35,613 nt of DNA from NCBI GenBank assembly GCA_027006055.1, contig JALTKX010000260.1:1-35613 (forward strand), read 5' to 3'. The notes under the pieces were generated by a model. The model saw nothing but the letters and a program-made list of their open reading frames with translations, was not told where the DNA came from and did no database searches. Of this stretch, positions 28,135-35,613 are shown in pieces. The first letter of the stretch is position 1. Every line of letters starts with the position of its first letter. The position numbers and the translations under genes were made by a program. The stretch is from Calditrichia bacterium. Lineage in GTDB: Bacteria; Calditrichota; Calditrichia; Calditrichales; J004.

Positions 28135-28713
28135 CTATTTTTTTAAGCGGGTACTTTCATTAATGTAGCCTCTGTTTTTAGCGTATCCCCATAATTGTCT
28201 CTGTAGCAGCTTGCGTCCCCTGTAAAGGCGGGACATAACCGTTCCCAACGGGCAGCCGATGATCTGGGCGATTTCATTGTAGCTAAACCCTTCCACATCA
28301 CATAAAAGTATAACCAGCCGAAAAGGCTGGGGCAGGCGGTTTAAGGCTACCAGGATATCGTCGTCAAAATCCATCTGACCGCTCTGCATTCTCTCCTCTA
28401 TATTGGGAAGGGCCTCTTCAAGGATATTTTTATAGAGAATGTGTTCTTCAAGGTCATCATAGCTTATTTTTTGCGGTTGTCTGGATTTTTTGCGGTATGA
28501 GGTTATATAAGTGTTTACAAGGATACGAAAAATCCAGGCGCGAAAATTGGTGTTTTTTTGAAATTGATCCAATGACCGGTAAGCCTTAAAAAAGGATTCC
28601 TGCAACAGGTCTTCGGCATCGGCGCTGCGCCGCGCAAGGCGCATGGCGGTACTCTTTAGGGCCGGCAGATGAGGCTGGAGCAGGGACGAAAAGAATTCTT
28701 GTTTAGGACTCAT
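28135..28713 (-). CDS. RNA polymerase ECF-type sigma factor
   Basis: The product is a 192-residue group IV sigma factor. Sigma region 2 covers about residues 15-80, with the core-binding and -10 recognition part DAEDLLQESFFKAYRSLDQF and FRAWIFRILVNTYIT. Region 4 covers about 120-175, with LPQPFRLVILLCDVEGFSYN and the helix-turn-helix IAQIIGCPLGTVMSRLYRGR. The linker is longer than usual and acidic. It should direct transcription of an envelope or stress regulon. No anti-sigma factor gene follows; the upstream gene, 64 bases away on the same strand, is a histidine kinase. I see no copy of its own likely promoter in the gap. Confidence 0.94.
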   Translation of the reverse strand: MSPKQEFFSSLLQPHLPALKSTAMRLARRSADAEDLLQESFFKAYRSLDQFQKNTNFRAWIFRILVNTYITSYRKKSRQPQKISYDDLEEHILYKNILEEALPNIEERMQSGQMDFDDDILVALNRLPQPFRLVILLCDVEGFSYNEIAQIIGCPLGTVMSRLYRGRKLLQRQLWGYAKNRGYINESTRLKK

Positions 28714-28777
28714 ATGGTTTTAGAAGCTATAGATTATTTCTTCAAGTATATGCAATAAAGCGTATACAATCAAATTC

Positions 28778-29965
28778 TCATCTAGGTAAATAAATGCGAA
28801 AGGTGCTTCCTTCCCCGGGTTTGCTGGCGGCCAAAATCAGTTTTCCCTTGTGGTACTCTTCAATGATTCGCTTGGAAAGGCTTAAGCCGAGTCCCCACCC
28901 TCTTTTTTTTGTACTAAAGCCCGGTTTAAAAATTACGGTTTTGTGTTTAGGCAGAATGCCTTTTCCCGTATCGCAAATATCTATCATAATATATTTTTCG
29001 TTTTGGCCGAGTTTTACCTCGATTTTACCTACCTCGTCCACCATGGAATCGATGGCGTTTTTTATGATATTTTCCATAACCCACTCAAAAAGATCGGTAT
29101 TAAAGGCAACCGTTACATTGTCGGGAATCTCCGCCGTTAATGTAATCCGCCGGTTAAGATGGGGCAGGCGGTTTTGAAAATAGGAGATCGTACCGTTCAG
29201 CACTTTGGAAAGGTTTCCTGGTTTCAGGCGTGGAACGGAGCCAATTTTTGAAAAGCGGTTGGCGATTTTATTCAAACGGCTCAGGTCATTTCCCATCTCA
29301 CGGATAATTTCATCGGCATTGTCCGGTTGTGAAGCGAGCAGTTCTATCCACCCGGAAAGAGAACTGAGCGGCGTACCCAGTTGATGGGCGGTTTCCTTGG
29401 AAAGCCCCACCCAAATGGATCGCTGTTCGCTGCGTTTTATATAAGTGAATCCGAAATATCCCAGCAATATAAAAACAATACCGGCGCCGATGATAAAAAA
29501 AGGCAAGGTACGCAGCTTATATATTTCCGGGGGATAGCCATAATAATAATAGCCCAGCACGGCATTTTGGTATTTTATGGGAATCGGCTTATTCTCACCG
29601 GCTATCTGTTTTAGGGTGTTTACAAGTAACAGGGAGTCCTGCCGGTTCAATGTGGTCAGGCTGTCAATGCGGGGGGCTATGTTTTTCCAGCTTTGAGGGC
29701 GACCGGAACTGTCGGTATAAATAATGGGATAGTCCGCTTTTTGAATGACCTCGTTAAAAAAAAAGTTAACATCAACGTCACTGGTGGGGTTGTTTATATT
29801 TTGTTCAAAAATCTTTATGCGAAACTGCACAAATTCGGTGGACTTAACTTTTAAGGTATTTACAAGTTGCTGGGTATACCATAAAACGGAAATGGTTGTA
29901 ACGATACCTAATAAAAAGAGCAGCCCCTTAAACCGGGCGCTGCTCCGTGGTCTGAGTTTTATCAT
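28778..29965 (-). CDS. Membrane sensor histidine kinase without adjacent response regulator
   Basis: The protein of 395 residues has TM1 at about 14-32, a ~120-residue extracytoplasmic sensor region, and TM2 at about 155-176. There is no HAMP domain; a short linker leads to the H-box KETAHQLGTPLSSL with His194. The ATPase domain shows the N-box ENIIKNAIDS (Asn303), G1 DTGKGI, F-box FKPGFSTKK and G2 GLGLSLSKRI. The HQLGTPL form of the H-box is one I associate with FCB-group kinases. No response-regulator gene is in the window, so its partner is unlinked. It starts 9 bases after the TPR gene, likely as part of the same operon as the cyclophilin lipoprotein. Confidence 0.93.
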   Translation of the reverse strand: MIKLRPRSSARFKGLLFLLGIVTTISVLWYTQQLVNTLKVKSTEFVQFRIKIFEQNINNPTSDVDVNFFFNEVIQKADYPIIYTDSSGRPQSWKNIAPRIDSLTTLNRQDSLLLVNTLKQIAGENKPIPIKYQNAVLGYYYYGYPPEIYKLRTLPFFIIGAGIVFILLGYFGFTYIKRSEQRSIWVGLSKETAHQLGTPLSSLSGWIELLASQPDNADEIIREMGNDLSRLNKIANRFSKIGSVPRLKPGNLSKVLNGTISYFQNRLPHLNRRITLTAEIPDNVTVAFNTDLFEWVMENIIKNAIDSMVDEVGKIEVKLGQNEKYIMIDICDTGKGILPKHKTVIFKPGFSTKKRGWGLGLSLSKRIIEEYHKGKLILAASKPGEGSTFRIYLPR

Positions 29966-29974
29966 GTTTTTATT

Positions 29975-30718
29975 TTAAAGATCGTTTAACAACTCTTGGG
30001 CTTTTTTCTTGTGCTCCTTATCCTTGGCGGAACTGATGGGCAGGGCAAGGCAGGCCTCAAATTGCTGGCGGGCCAGGTCGTCCTTGTCCATCATTTCATA
30101 GGTAATACCGAGCTCCAGATGATGATTGATATAATCGGGATTAATTTCTATCGCCTTTTTAAAATTCTCGACGGCGGCTTCGTTGGAGGCGTCCTTGGGC
30201 ACGCCGCCCAAAAACATATCGGCAAAGCCTTTTTCTATCCAGCTCAGGTTGGAAATTTTTCTGTGCCACCTGCCAAGAACATGATAGGCCAGGTCATTTT
30301 CGGGATTAAGCTTTATGGCCAATTCTGCTTCCTTGCGGATTTCCTTGGACATTTTTATCCGTTGCTTGGCGCTGGCATCCAGGGCAACCCGGCCCAGGGC
30401 GATGGCCAGATAAAGGTGTCCGTTGCTGCCGTCGTTTTTTAACTCCACGGCCTTGCGGGCATATTTTTCCGACTTTTTGTAGTAATCCTCGCGGGCTTCG
30501 CCTTCCAGGGTTTCACCGACGTCAACATAAGCGCGCGCAAGCTTCCAGGCGATTTCATAATTGCCGGGTTCATTATCAAAGGCCTTCTGGTAGAATTCGA
30601 GGGCCTGTTTATTATTAAAACTTTTATAGGCGTCATCGCCTTTTTGCAGAAAAGAGACTTCCTGCGCATTTACTGAAAAGGCAATCAGAATGGATAAGAA
30701 AAATATTTTGCTAAACAT
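29975..30718 (-). CDS. Exported TPR-repeat protein (RMD1-like)
   Basis: I chose the ATG at 30718 (247 residues) over a GTG at 30727 since GAGGTG lies 6 bases before the ATG. The N-terminus is a signal peptide (MFSKIFFLSILIAFSVNAQ) with cleavage expected after NA. TPR-like helical pairs follow: residues ~25-60 (ALEFYQKAFDNEP), ~85-125 and ~180-240 (AAVENFKKAIEINPD). The spread of repeats and the LAYHVLGRWHRKISNLSW segment recall the family of regulators of microtubule dynamics (RMD1-like), which in bacteria has no known role. The upstream gene's stop codon forms part of its ribosome site, so the two are coupled. Confidence 0.82.
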   Translation of the reverse strand: MFSKIFFLSILIAFSVNAQEVSFLQKGDDAYKSFNNKQALEFYQKAFDNEPGNYEIAWKLARAYVDVGETLEGEAREDYYKKSEKYARKAVELKNDGSNGHLYLAIALGRVALDASAKQRIKMSKEIRKEAELAIKLNPENDLAYHVLGRWHRKISNLSWIEKGFADMFLGGVPKDASNEAAVENFKKAIEINPDYINHHLELGITYEMMDKDDLARQQFEACLALPISSAKDKEHKKKAQELLNDL

Positions 30719-30729
30719 GGGATACACCT

Positions 30730-32754
30730 CTATTTAATGGAAAGTTGAATCGTTAAAATGGTATCTCCGGGTAAAACGGCGTCCACAACCGACATACCCT
30801 CGGTTACCCGTCCAAAGGCCGTATAATTACCGCGCAAATGAGGTTGCGGGGAGTGGCAAATAAAAAACTGGCTTCCCCCCGTGTCGAAACCGGAGGTGGC
30901 AATGCCAAGGGTGCCTCTTTCAAAGGGCAGCCCGTCCTCGGAGGGAATGGTATACCCGGGACCGCCGTAGCCGTCACCTCCGGGATCGCCTCCCTGGATA
31001 ACAAAATCCGCCACAACCCGGTGAAAGCTTAAGTTATTATAAAATCCGGTGGATGCAAGCTTTAAAAAGTTTATTACCGTAAGAGGCGTTTCTTTGGTGA
31101 AAAACTCCAGGACAACCTCTCCCCGGTTGGTTAGGATACGGGCGGTAATCTTTTTTCCGAGGATAGTAAGGGCGGAGTCGGCGCTGATATAGGCCGGATG
31201 AACGGCGGCGATCCCCGCACCGGCATAGGCGGGTTGCAGTTTTTCCCGGTAGATGCGGGCAACGCGTTCCGAAGAGATGGCCTTTTCCAATATTTTGAGC
31301 TGAGCGCTGTCCACCCCCTGCTTGTTTTGTGACAGGAGTTCTATGATAAGTTCCTGAGATTCAAAATGATCCGCCTTGCGAAACCGTTGAAAGGCCTCGA
31401 TAAGCAGCCGAGGTTCCACGCTTTTAGCGTGTCTTTTTTGCCAGCCCAGCACTTCGTTCAACACCCCGTAAAATGGGGTGGACATCAAGGCTTGAACATC
31501 GCGGAAGCGCAACCACTTTTTTTTATCCAACAGCGAAAAAGCTTTGTGCACCAGCAGGGGATCACGGGTGTTTAAAAAGTTGCGCAGGGTTTGCCGAACC
31601 ATCCGGTTGTTGATATGGGCCAGTGCCTCCAATAAGGACGCTTTAAAGGTACTGTTTCCTTTGTCCAGATATTGATTAACCAACTGGTAGCCCAGGGATT
31701 GCTTGGTTTTGCTGATCAAATTAATCAAAAGAGCCTTTTCCGCCGGGGATTTTGTTTTTTTAAGGCGTTCCAGCAGAAGGGAAAGGGACTTGTTTCCCGC
31801 AATACTTTGAAAAGCCTTAAGCGATTCAAACCGGACATGGGGCACCATGTGGTTCATACTTTGCCTGACCAGGGGCATGGCGCTGGAGTCGGCCAAAAGG
31901 TTTGCAATATGCAGGGCATGGTACAGTTCATTCCACGAAGGCTTATACTTTAAGGAGAGATTTGTGTTGAGCCGTGTACCCAGCACGGATTTCATGGAAT
32001 CGTTAAGAACGGTTCCCGCATTTAGGATTCGAGAAAGAGCTTTAAGGTAATATTTTCGCGCTTCACCGGGTTGCACGGTCAACTGATTTTGCAGGTAGTC
32101 AATATCCTTCCTGCCGGCGGCATAATATAAAAAATAGGCGTGGGGAAAACTACCGCTATATTGCCAGCTAGAGTCTGTGACCGTTTGGTAGATACTCCGG
32201 GTGTCGATCTTTTTTCTGGCCAGAATACCCGCGGTAATTAAGGCGGGCCGGTACAGGGTGGCGTGGGACAAGAGGTCTTTTATAGCGGGCACCGATGCCG
32301 TGCCGCCGCATTGTCGGAGAGCAAGGAGGGTTTCCTTTTTGAGGCTGTCTCCAAACGAGGAAAAGCGTTTCAATAACCGGCTTTCCGCTTCGCTTCCCGC
32401 GGTTTGACCGAGGGCAAAGACAATAGCACGCTTTTCCGGCAGGGAAAAGGGGCGATCCAAAAGGGAATCCAAAAAAGGCACAAGAGCGGCTTGTTTAATA
32501 TGACCAAGAGAACGAAAGGCTTCCCGCCGGATATCCGGGCTTTGTTTTGTCTCCGTAAAAGGGCGCCAGGCGGCCGGATCGGCTTCACGGCGATATTCCA
32601 TTTTCTTAATGGTCTTTATGGCCTCTTCGGAGGGGCTTTGTTGCGTACACTGCAAGAACAGAGCGAAAAAAAACAGAAAGATTAAAAGAGTCTTCAAGAG
32701 CGATTTCCTTCCCGTGATGGCGATGTTTGGCGCTGGCAAGTTAAGGTTTGACAT
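30730..32754 (-). CDS. Lipoprotein with HEAT-like repeats and C-terminal cyclophilin PPIase domain
   Basis: The 674-residue product carries an N-terminal hydrophobic segment ending FALFLQC, a probable lipobox with Cys near residue 36. Residues ~70-500 are helical HEAT-like repeats (for example [20 protein letters not shown] and [20 protein letters not shown]). Residues 536-674 form a cyclophilin-type peptidyl-prolyl isomerase: [16 protein letters not shown], then GGSQFFI and NYTAFGRV, with the key Arg in FHR (about residue 579). It would be an envelope folding factor with a large scaffold. The ATG at 32754 lacks a Shine-Dalgarno and the n-region is long (about 17 residues), so the start is less certain. 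It heads the likely TPR-kinase-sigma operon. Confidence 0.88.
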   Translation of the reverse strand: MSNLNLPAPNIAITGRKSLLKTLLIFLFFFALFLQCTQQSPSEEAIKTIKKMEYRREADPAAWRPFTETKQSPDIRREAFRSLGHIKQAALVPFLDSLLDRPFSLPEKRAIVFALGQTAGSEAESRLLKRFSSFGDSLKKETLLALRQCGGTASVPAIKDLLSHATLYRPALITAGILARKKIDTRSIYQTVTDSSWQYSGSFPHAYFLYYAAGRKDIDYLQNQLTVQPGEARKYYLKALSRILNAGTVLNDSMKSVLGTRLNTNLSLKYKPSWNELYHALHIANLLADSSAMPLVRQSMNHMVPHVRFESLKAFQSIAGNKSLSLLLERLKKTKSPAEKALLINLISKTKQSLGYQLVNQYLDKGNSTFKASLLEALAHINNRMVRQTLRNFLNTRDPLLVHKAFSLLDKKKWLRFRDVQALMSTPFYGVLNEVLGWQKRHAKSVEPRLLIEAFQRFRKADHFESQELIIELLSQNKQGVDSAQLKILEKAISSERVARIYREKLQPAYAGAGIAAVHPAYISADSALTILGKKITARILTNRGEVVLEFFTKETPLTVINFLKLASTGFYNNLSFHRVVADFVIQGGDPGGDGYGGPGYTIPSEDGLPFERGTLGIATSGFDTGGSQFFICHSPQPHLRGNYTAFGRVTEGMSVVDAVLPGDTILTIQLSIK

Positions 32755-32781
32755 TAATTTAGCTTTTACTTAATTTTTAAC

Positions 32782-32810
32782 TTGTTTTTTTTTCGCACAC
32801 TCACTTTATA
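32782..32810 (+). promoter_or_regulatory. Possible promoter of the coiled-coil membrane protein gene
   Basis: TTGTTT (32782-32787) and TTTATA (32805-32810) are spaced by 17 bases, 24 bases before the chosen start, in the 79-base gap between divergent genes. The spacing is ideal and both elements are moderately matched. Confidence 0.35.
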
Positions 32811-32833
32811 AAATTTCAATGTTTGGAGGCGTA

Positions 32834-34528
32834 ATGGCTAAAGTTTCTGAAAAAGGCTCACCACTATTTGTACTGCTGATTATTTTGCTTTCAGTGGCGC
32901 TGGTGATCGTAATAACCGTTCCCCAGAAAATCTGGGATACGGAGAAATTAGAAAAGACACAAGCCGAATACAATATGAACAGTATTTATCAGGCAGAAAA
33001 ATTTTATCATCGCCTGACTAAAAAATACACCACGGATACGGATGTTCTTTTAAATACCCTGGCGCAGGACTCCACGCTTAAGATGGCTGAGAAACTGGTT
33101 CATTACACCAATGAGCTCAGAAAACTTATTAATGATTATCTTACTCTGCCCTATGTTAAAAATCTTTTAACGGTAAGCCAGAATATAAACCGGATTTCCG
33201 AAGACTTTACGACCAACAAGCGTTACTTTAAAATGGTGGAAGAAATTTTAAATGAATCGGAACAGCTTAACCTCAGCCTGCAGGTCTTTCACAACGATGT
33301 GAAGCTTCCAAACTATGTGGCAACGGTAGCCACCCTGGACAGCATCTATCAACTCCGGCGTGACCTTTCCGACTATAACCTGCAAACGGCGGCCATGCAA
33401 CTGAGCCAGATGACTTCTGCGGCGAACGGCCATTTAGCGGATGTTGAAATTAATGACTTTGAGGCCCAGTGGAAAGAACTGACGGGTCGTATTTCCGAAT
33501 TTGTAAAAAAGGTCAACAACTCTAAAATTGTAAACTTCACAAGTACAAGTGATCGTATTAAAGATTTTAACAATGCCGTTAACAAGGCCCTGAATAATAT
33601 TTCTCAGTTGAATAAGGAAAACAATATAGCTCAGGCCAAAGAGATCCAGGGAAAAATCGACGAAGCCTATCAAACATTTTTAAAAGACTTTATCGTTACC
33701 AACCGTACCGCTCAGTATCGCCTGGCCGAGCAGGATTCGCAGGTGTTGTATATTACCAAAGACAATTTTTTCAGCCCCATAAACGGCGATCCCTATGTGA
33801 TAATGATCGACAAGGATTCTGCTGATGTAAAGGTTGAAAGTCCCGTTCTTTTAAAGGAGCTTCAGGAAAAGGTTCAACCCATCGCCCAACAAGCCTCCGG
33901 CTTTAGCTTCCTCTCCCCTTTTGGGGCCTATGCCGATACCCTGGCCAAAATTCACAAGAAAGCCCTGGATATTAAAAAGAAAATTCGCCGTAACATTGCC
34001 ATTACCATTAAGAACAAGGAAATTAACGAAAGTTTTGGCAAGTATCGTGAAAGCATTGAATACGACGCCTATAAAAACCTGATGCTCTTTATTGATGTGG
34101 CCAACAACTCGCAAAGTTTCAGCGATATTGTCGATGCCAGCGAAGGCGGCCGCAACGCCGTAAGTATTTTTAAACAGCTTTATGGCGAAAGCCTGTTTAA
34201 TAACCTGGATTCCATTCATGCCAAAATAAAAGCGGATCTGGAAGAATATAACGGTATCCTGGCCAAGGTGCGCCGCCTGCCCCGGGGAGTGGAAAATTTT
34301 GAAAAAGACATCGCCGACCTGGACTCGATAAATGCCGCCATTAAGGCCGCCGGATCAACAACGGATGCAAAAACGCTGGAAGATATTCAGAAACAACTTG
34401 AAGAGACCATCTCCTTTGCCAAGAACGGCATAACCATACCGGTCTACTATATTTTTGAAAAAAGTATCAAGAACTTTGGATACGTCTATAAAAATACACG
34501 CAGCTGGGAAGAGAAAAAAGAAAAGTAA
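32834..34528 (+). CDS. Membrane-anchored coiled-coil protein of unknown function
   Basis: I do not recognise the family. The start at 32834 (564 residues) is set by GGAGG four bases before it. One membrane segment (about residues 10-30, SPLFVLLIILLSVALVIVITV) is followed by about 530 residues outside the cytoplasm. Much of it is predicted helical with heptad-like patterns, notably residues ~60-130, ~190-290 and ~470-530 (DRIKDFNNAVNKALNNISQL, KTLEDIQKQLEETISFAK). It is rich in Asn, Lys and Asp with no Cys. A single-pass anchor with a long coiled-coil suggests a structural or tethering role in the envelope. A PilM-like gene follows, which may link it to a pilus or secretion apparatus. Confidence 0.82.
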   Translation: MAKVSEKGSPLFVLLIILLSVALVIVITVPQKIWDTEKLEKTQAEYNMNSIYQAEKFYHRLTKKYTTDTDVLLNTLAQDSTLKMAEKLVHYTNELRKLINDYLTLPYVKNLLTVSQNINRISEDFTTNKRYFKMVEEILNESEQLNLSLQVFHNDVKLPNYVATVATLDSIYQLRRDLSDYNLQTAAMQLSQMTSAANGHLADVEINDFEAQWKELTGRISEFVKKVNNSKIVNFTSTSDRIKDFNNAVNKALNNISQLNKENNIAQAKEIQGKIDEAYQTFLKDFIVTNRTAQYRLAEQDSQVLYITKDNFFSPINGDPYVIMIDKDSADVKVESPVLLKELQEKVQPIAQQASGFSFLSPFGAYADTLAKIHKKALDIKKKIRRNIAITIKNKEINESFGKYRESIEYDAYKNLMLFIDVANNSQSFSDIVDASEGGRNAVSIFKQLYGESLFNNLDSIHAKIKADLEEYNGILAKVRRLPRGVENFEKDIADLDSINAAIKAAGSTTDAKTLEDIQKQLEETISFAKNGITIPVYYIFEKSIKNFGYVYKNTRSWEEKKEK

Positions 34529-34553
34529 TCGTATAAAAATCTAAAAGATTAAA

Positions 34554-34597
34554 GGTTTCATTCGAATAGGAACTATCTGTTCGAATGAACCTTTTTT
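34554..34597 (+). terminator. Hairpin terminator or attenuator before the PilM-like gene
   Basis: A long stem pairs GGTT-CATTCGAA (one bulged T) with TTCGAATG-AACC, extended by AG/CT around a 7-base loop, and is followed by TTTTTT (34592-34597). The T-run ends six bases before the next ATG at 34604, leaving no room for a promoter or ribosome site between them. Confidence 0.82.
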
Positions 34598-34603
34598 AAT
34601 ATT

Positions 34604-35479
34604 ATGCAGCATATCGGTATCTCGTTTTCGCAAAAATCTTTTCAAATTGTCATGCCCGCCGAGGGCGCGCCTCGTGAAGTGCTGTATTCTAAAAATATTT
34701 CATTTTCACAGCCCGTGAATGATTTTCGTCTCTTTTCCGATTCCGTTCTTTCCGACTTAAAGGATGGTATTGCCGGATTTTTAGCGGAGTACAATGTCTC
34801 ATCCGCCTATTTGAATATTGCCATTCCCTATAACCAGGCCTATACCTGTTGGGTTTATATACCCGCCGGGGCAAGCAAGGCGGTTAAGAAAAAACAGGTG
34901 GAGTGGACCTTAAGCCGGCAACTTGCCCCGGACTTGAGCGCCTACAAAATTTCCCTGTTAAAGGAACAGCCTCATACGCAGACGTCTGCAAAGCTTTTGG
35001 TGGTCGCTCTTCAAAAAAATCTTATTCGCCGTTTTATCTCCGTTGCCTCGGATTTAAATATTGAATTGAACTCCCTGTTGCTGGATAGTCTGGCTCTGGA
35101 AAGCTTTATTCAAACGGAAGAGAATAAAAACCTCTCTTTGCAATTGGTTAAGGTGGCCTACCCCCTTATTGAAAACCATTTTTTTGAAAATGGAGAATAC
35201 ACCCTTACCTATCTGGATAACCTCGCCCTGGATACACGGCCCCTTGGGGAGCAGGTTGCGGAAATTGTAAACGGAAAAAACAAGGAATTTCTGCAAGGCC
35301 GGGAAAAAAATTCCGACAAGCCCATAAAAACCATTATTTATGGCGATGAGGAGTTGTTACGCTGCCTGCCGGACGTTGAAAAAAAGATCAACGGCCCGTT
35401 CGGACAGCCCGCTTTGACCGCAAGCGATTCAAACACGACACATTCCCTGGCTATGGAAGCTTTGGGGTCTATTATTTAA
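34604..35479 (+). CDS. PilM-like actin-fold protein (degenerate)
   Basis: The 291-residue protein opens with HIGISFSQKSFQIV, which aligns by eye with the IGIDIGSSSVKLV strand pair of PilM. It continues in PilM style: VSSAYLNIAIPYNQAYTCWV, then KKKQVEWTLSRQLAPDLSAY near residue 97, AKLLVVALQKNLIRRF, and ELNSLLLDSLALESF. PilM is a cytoplasmic actin-like ATPase that holds PilN in type IV pilus and related secretion systems. The nucleotide-loop glycines are mostly lost, and the C-terminal half is short, so ATP binding is doubtful. The ATG has no Shine-Dalgarno and sits just after a terminator hairpin. Assignment is by pattern and needs structure comparison. Confidence 0.6.
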   Translation: MQHIGISFSQKSFQIVMPAEGAPREVLYSKNISFSQPVNDFRLFSDSVLSDLKDGIAGFLAEYNVSSAYLNIAIPYNQAYTCWVYIPAGASKAVKKKQVEWTLSRQLAPDLSAYKISLLKEQPHTQTSAKLLVVALQKNLIRRFISVASDLNIELNSLLLDSLALESFIQTEENKNLSLQLVKVAYPLIENHFFENGEYTLTYLDNLALDTRPLGEQVAEIVNGKNKEFLQGREKNSDKPIKTIIYGDEELLRCLPDVEKKINGPFGQPALTASDSNTTHSLAMEALGSII

Positions 35480-35503
35480 TCTCTGTGTATACTGGAGAAA
35501 ACT

Positions 35504-35613
35504 ATGGCAAAGTATAATCTTCTTGATGATGATGATATTTTTGATGATAATGATGATCTGTTAAAAGATGACAGCGACGATGATGTATCTGATTTGTTGG
35601 AAGAACAGCCGGA
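35504..35613 (+). CDS. Start of an Asp-rich protein (truncated by window edge)
   Basis: Only 36 full codons lie in the window. GGAG precedes the ATG at 35504 by six bases. The sequence begins MAKYNLLDDDDIFDDNDDLL and stays extremely acidic (runs of Asp encoded largely by GAT repeats). It lies 24 bases after the PilM-like gene, so it is probably in the same operon; a PilN-like protein with an acidic cytoplasmic extension would be a natural neighbour, but no such domain can be seen yet. Confidence 0.75.
   Translation, partial: MAKYNLLDDDDIFDDNDDLLKDDSDDDVSDLLEEQP

Overview
The window is a replication-origin neighbourhood of a Gram-negative-type bacterium. It encodes several lipoproteins with lipoboxes, an outer-membrane beta-barrel candidate, a YidC with a large periplasmic domain and a heptose-phosphate phosphatase, all of which imply an outer membrane. 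Protein style (a glgA-linked lipoprotein resembling Bacteroidota DUF4270, a histidine kinase with the HQLGTPLSSL H-box, many exported TPR proteins) points to the Fibrobacterota-Chlorobiota-Bacteroidota superphylum, perhaps a Calditrichota- or Marinimicrobia-like lineage. This placement is an inference; nothing here fixes the species.

The centre is a 367-base AT-rich gap (18125-18491) holding four DnaA boxes and a tract resembling the Bacillus-type DnaA-trio unwinding element. To its left every gene runs on the minus strand: rpmH, rnpA, yidC, mnmE, mnmG, rsmG, murQ, an APC transporter fused to EIIA and RCK_C domains, an esterase, a GalT-like transferase, glgA, gmhB, a lipoprotein, a beta-barrel protein, a TPR protein, rpiB and glyA (cut by the window edge). 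Spacing is tight with many overlaps, so much of this may be one long, internally punctuated transcription unit. To its right on the plus strand lie dnaN, recF, dciA (DUF721), gyrB, gyrA and rex, with overlapping or near-abutting ends, closed by a strong terminator. Genes therefore point away from the origin on both sides. dnaA is absent from the window, as are parA and parB, although two near-consensus parS sites flank mnmG.

Beyond the terminator the region is less standard. A TPR lipoprotein (minus) diverges from an unrecognised exported protein (plus), which converges stop-to-stop on a minus-strand set: HEAT-repeat/cyclophilin lipoprotein, exported TPR protein, histidine kinase without a response regulator, and ECF sigma factor without a visible anti-sigma factor. 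This set looks like an envelope-sensing module. The right edge carries a membrane-anchored coiled-coil protein, a hairpin terminator sitting directly on the next start codon, a degenerate PilM-like protein, and the Asp-rich beginning of another gene.

The most interesting points are the origin architecture without dnaA, the inverted pair of parS sites overlapping translation starts, the orphan kinase/sigma module, the glgA-downstream envelope trio, and two intrinsic terminators placed four to six bases before start codons. No tRNA, rRNA, CRISPR array, insertion sequence or prophage was recognised.
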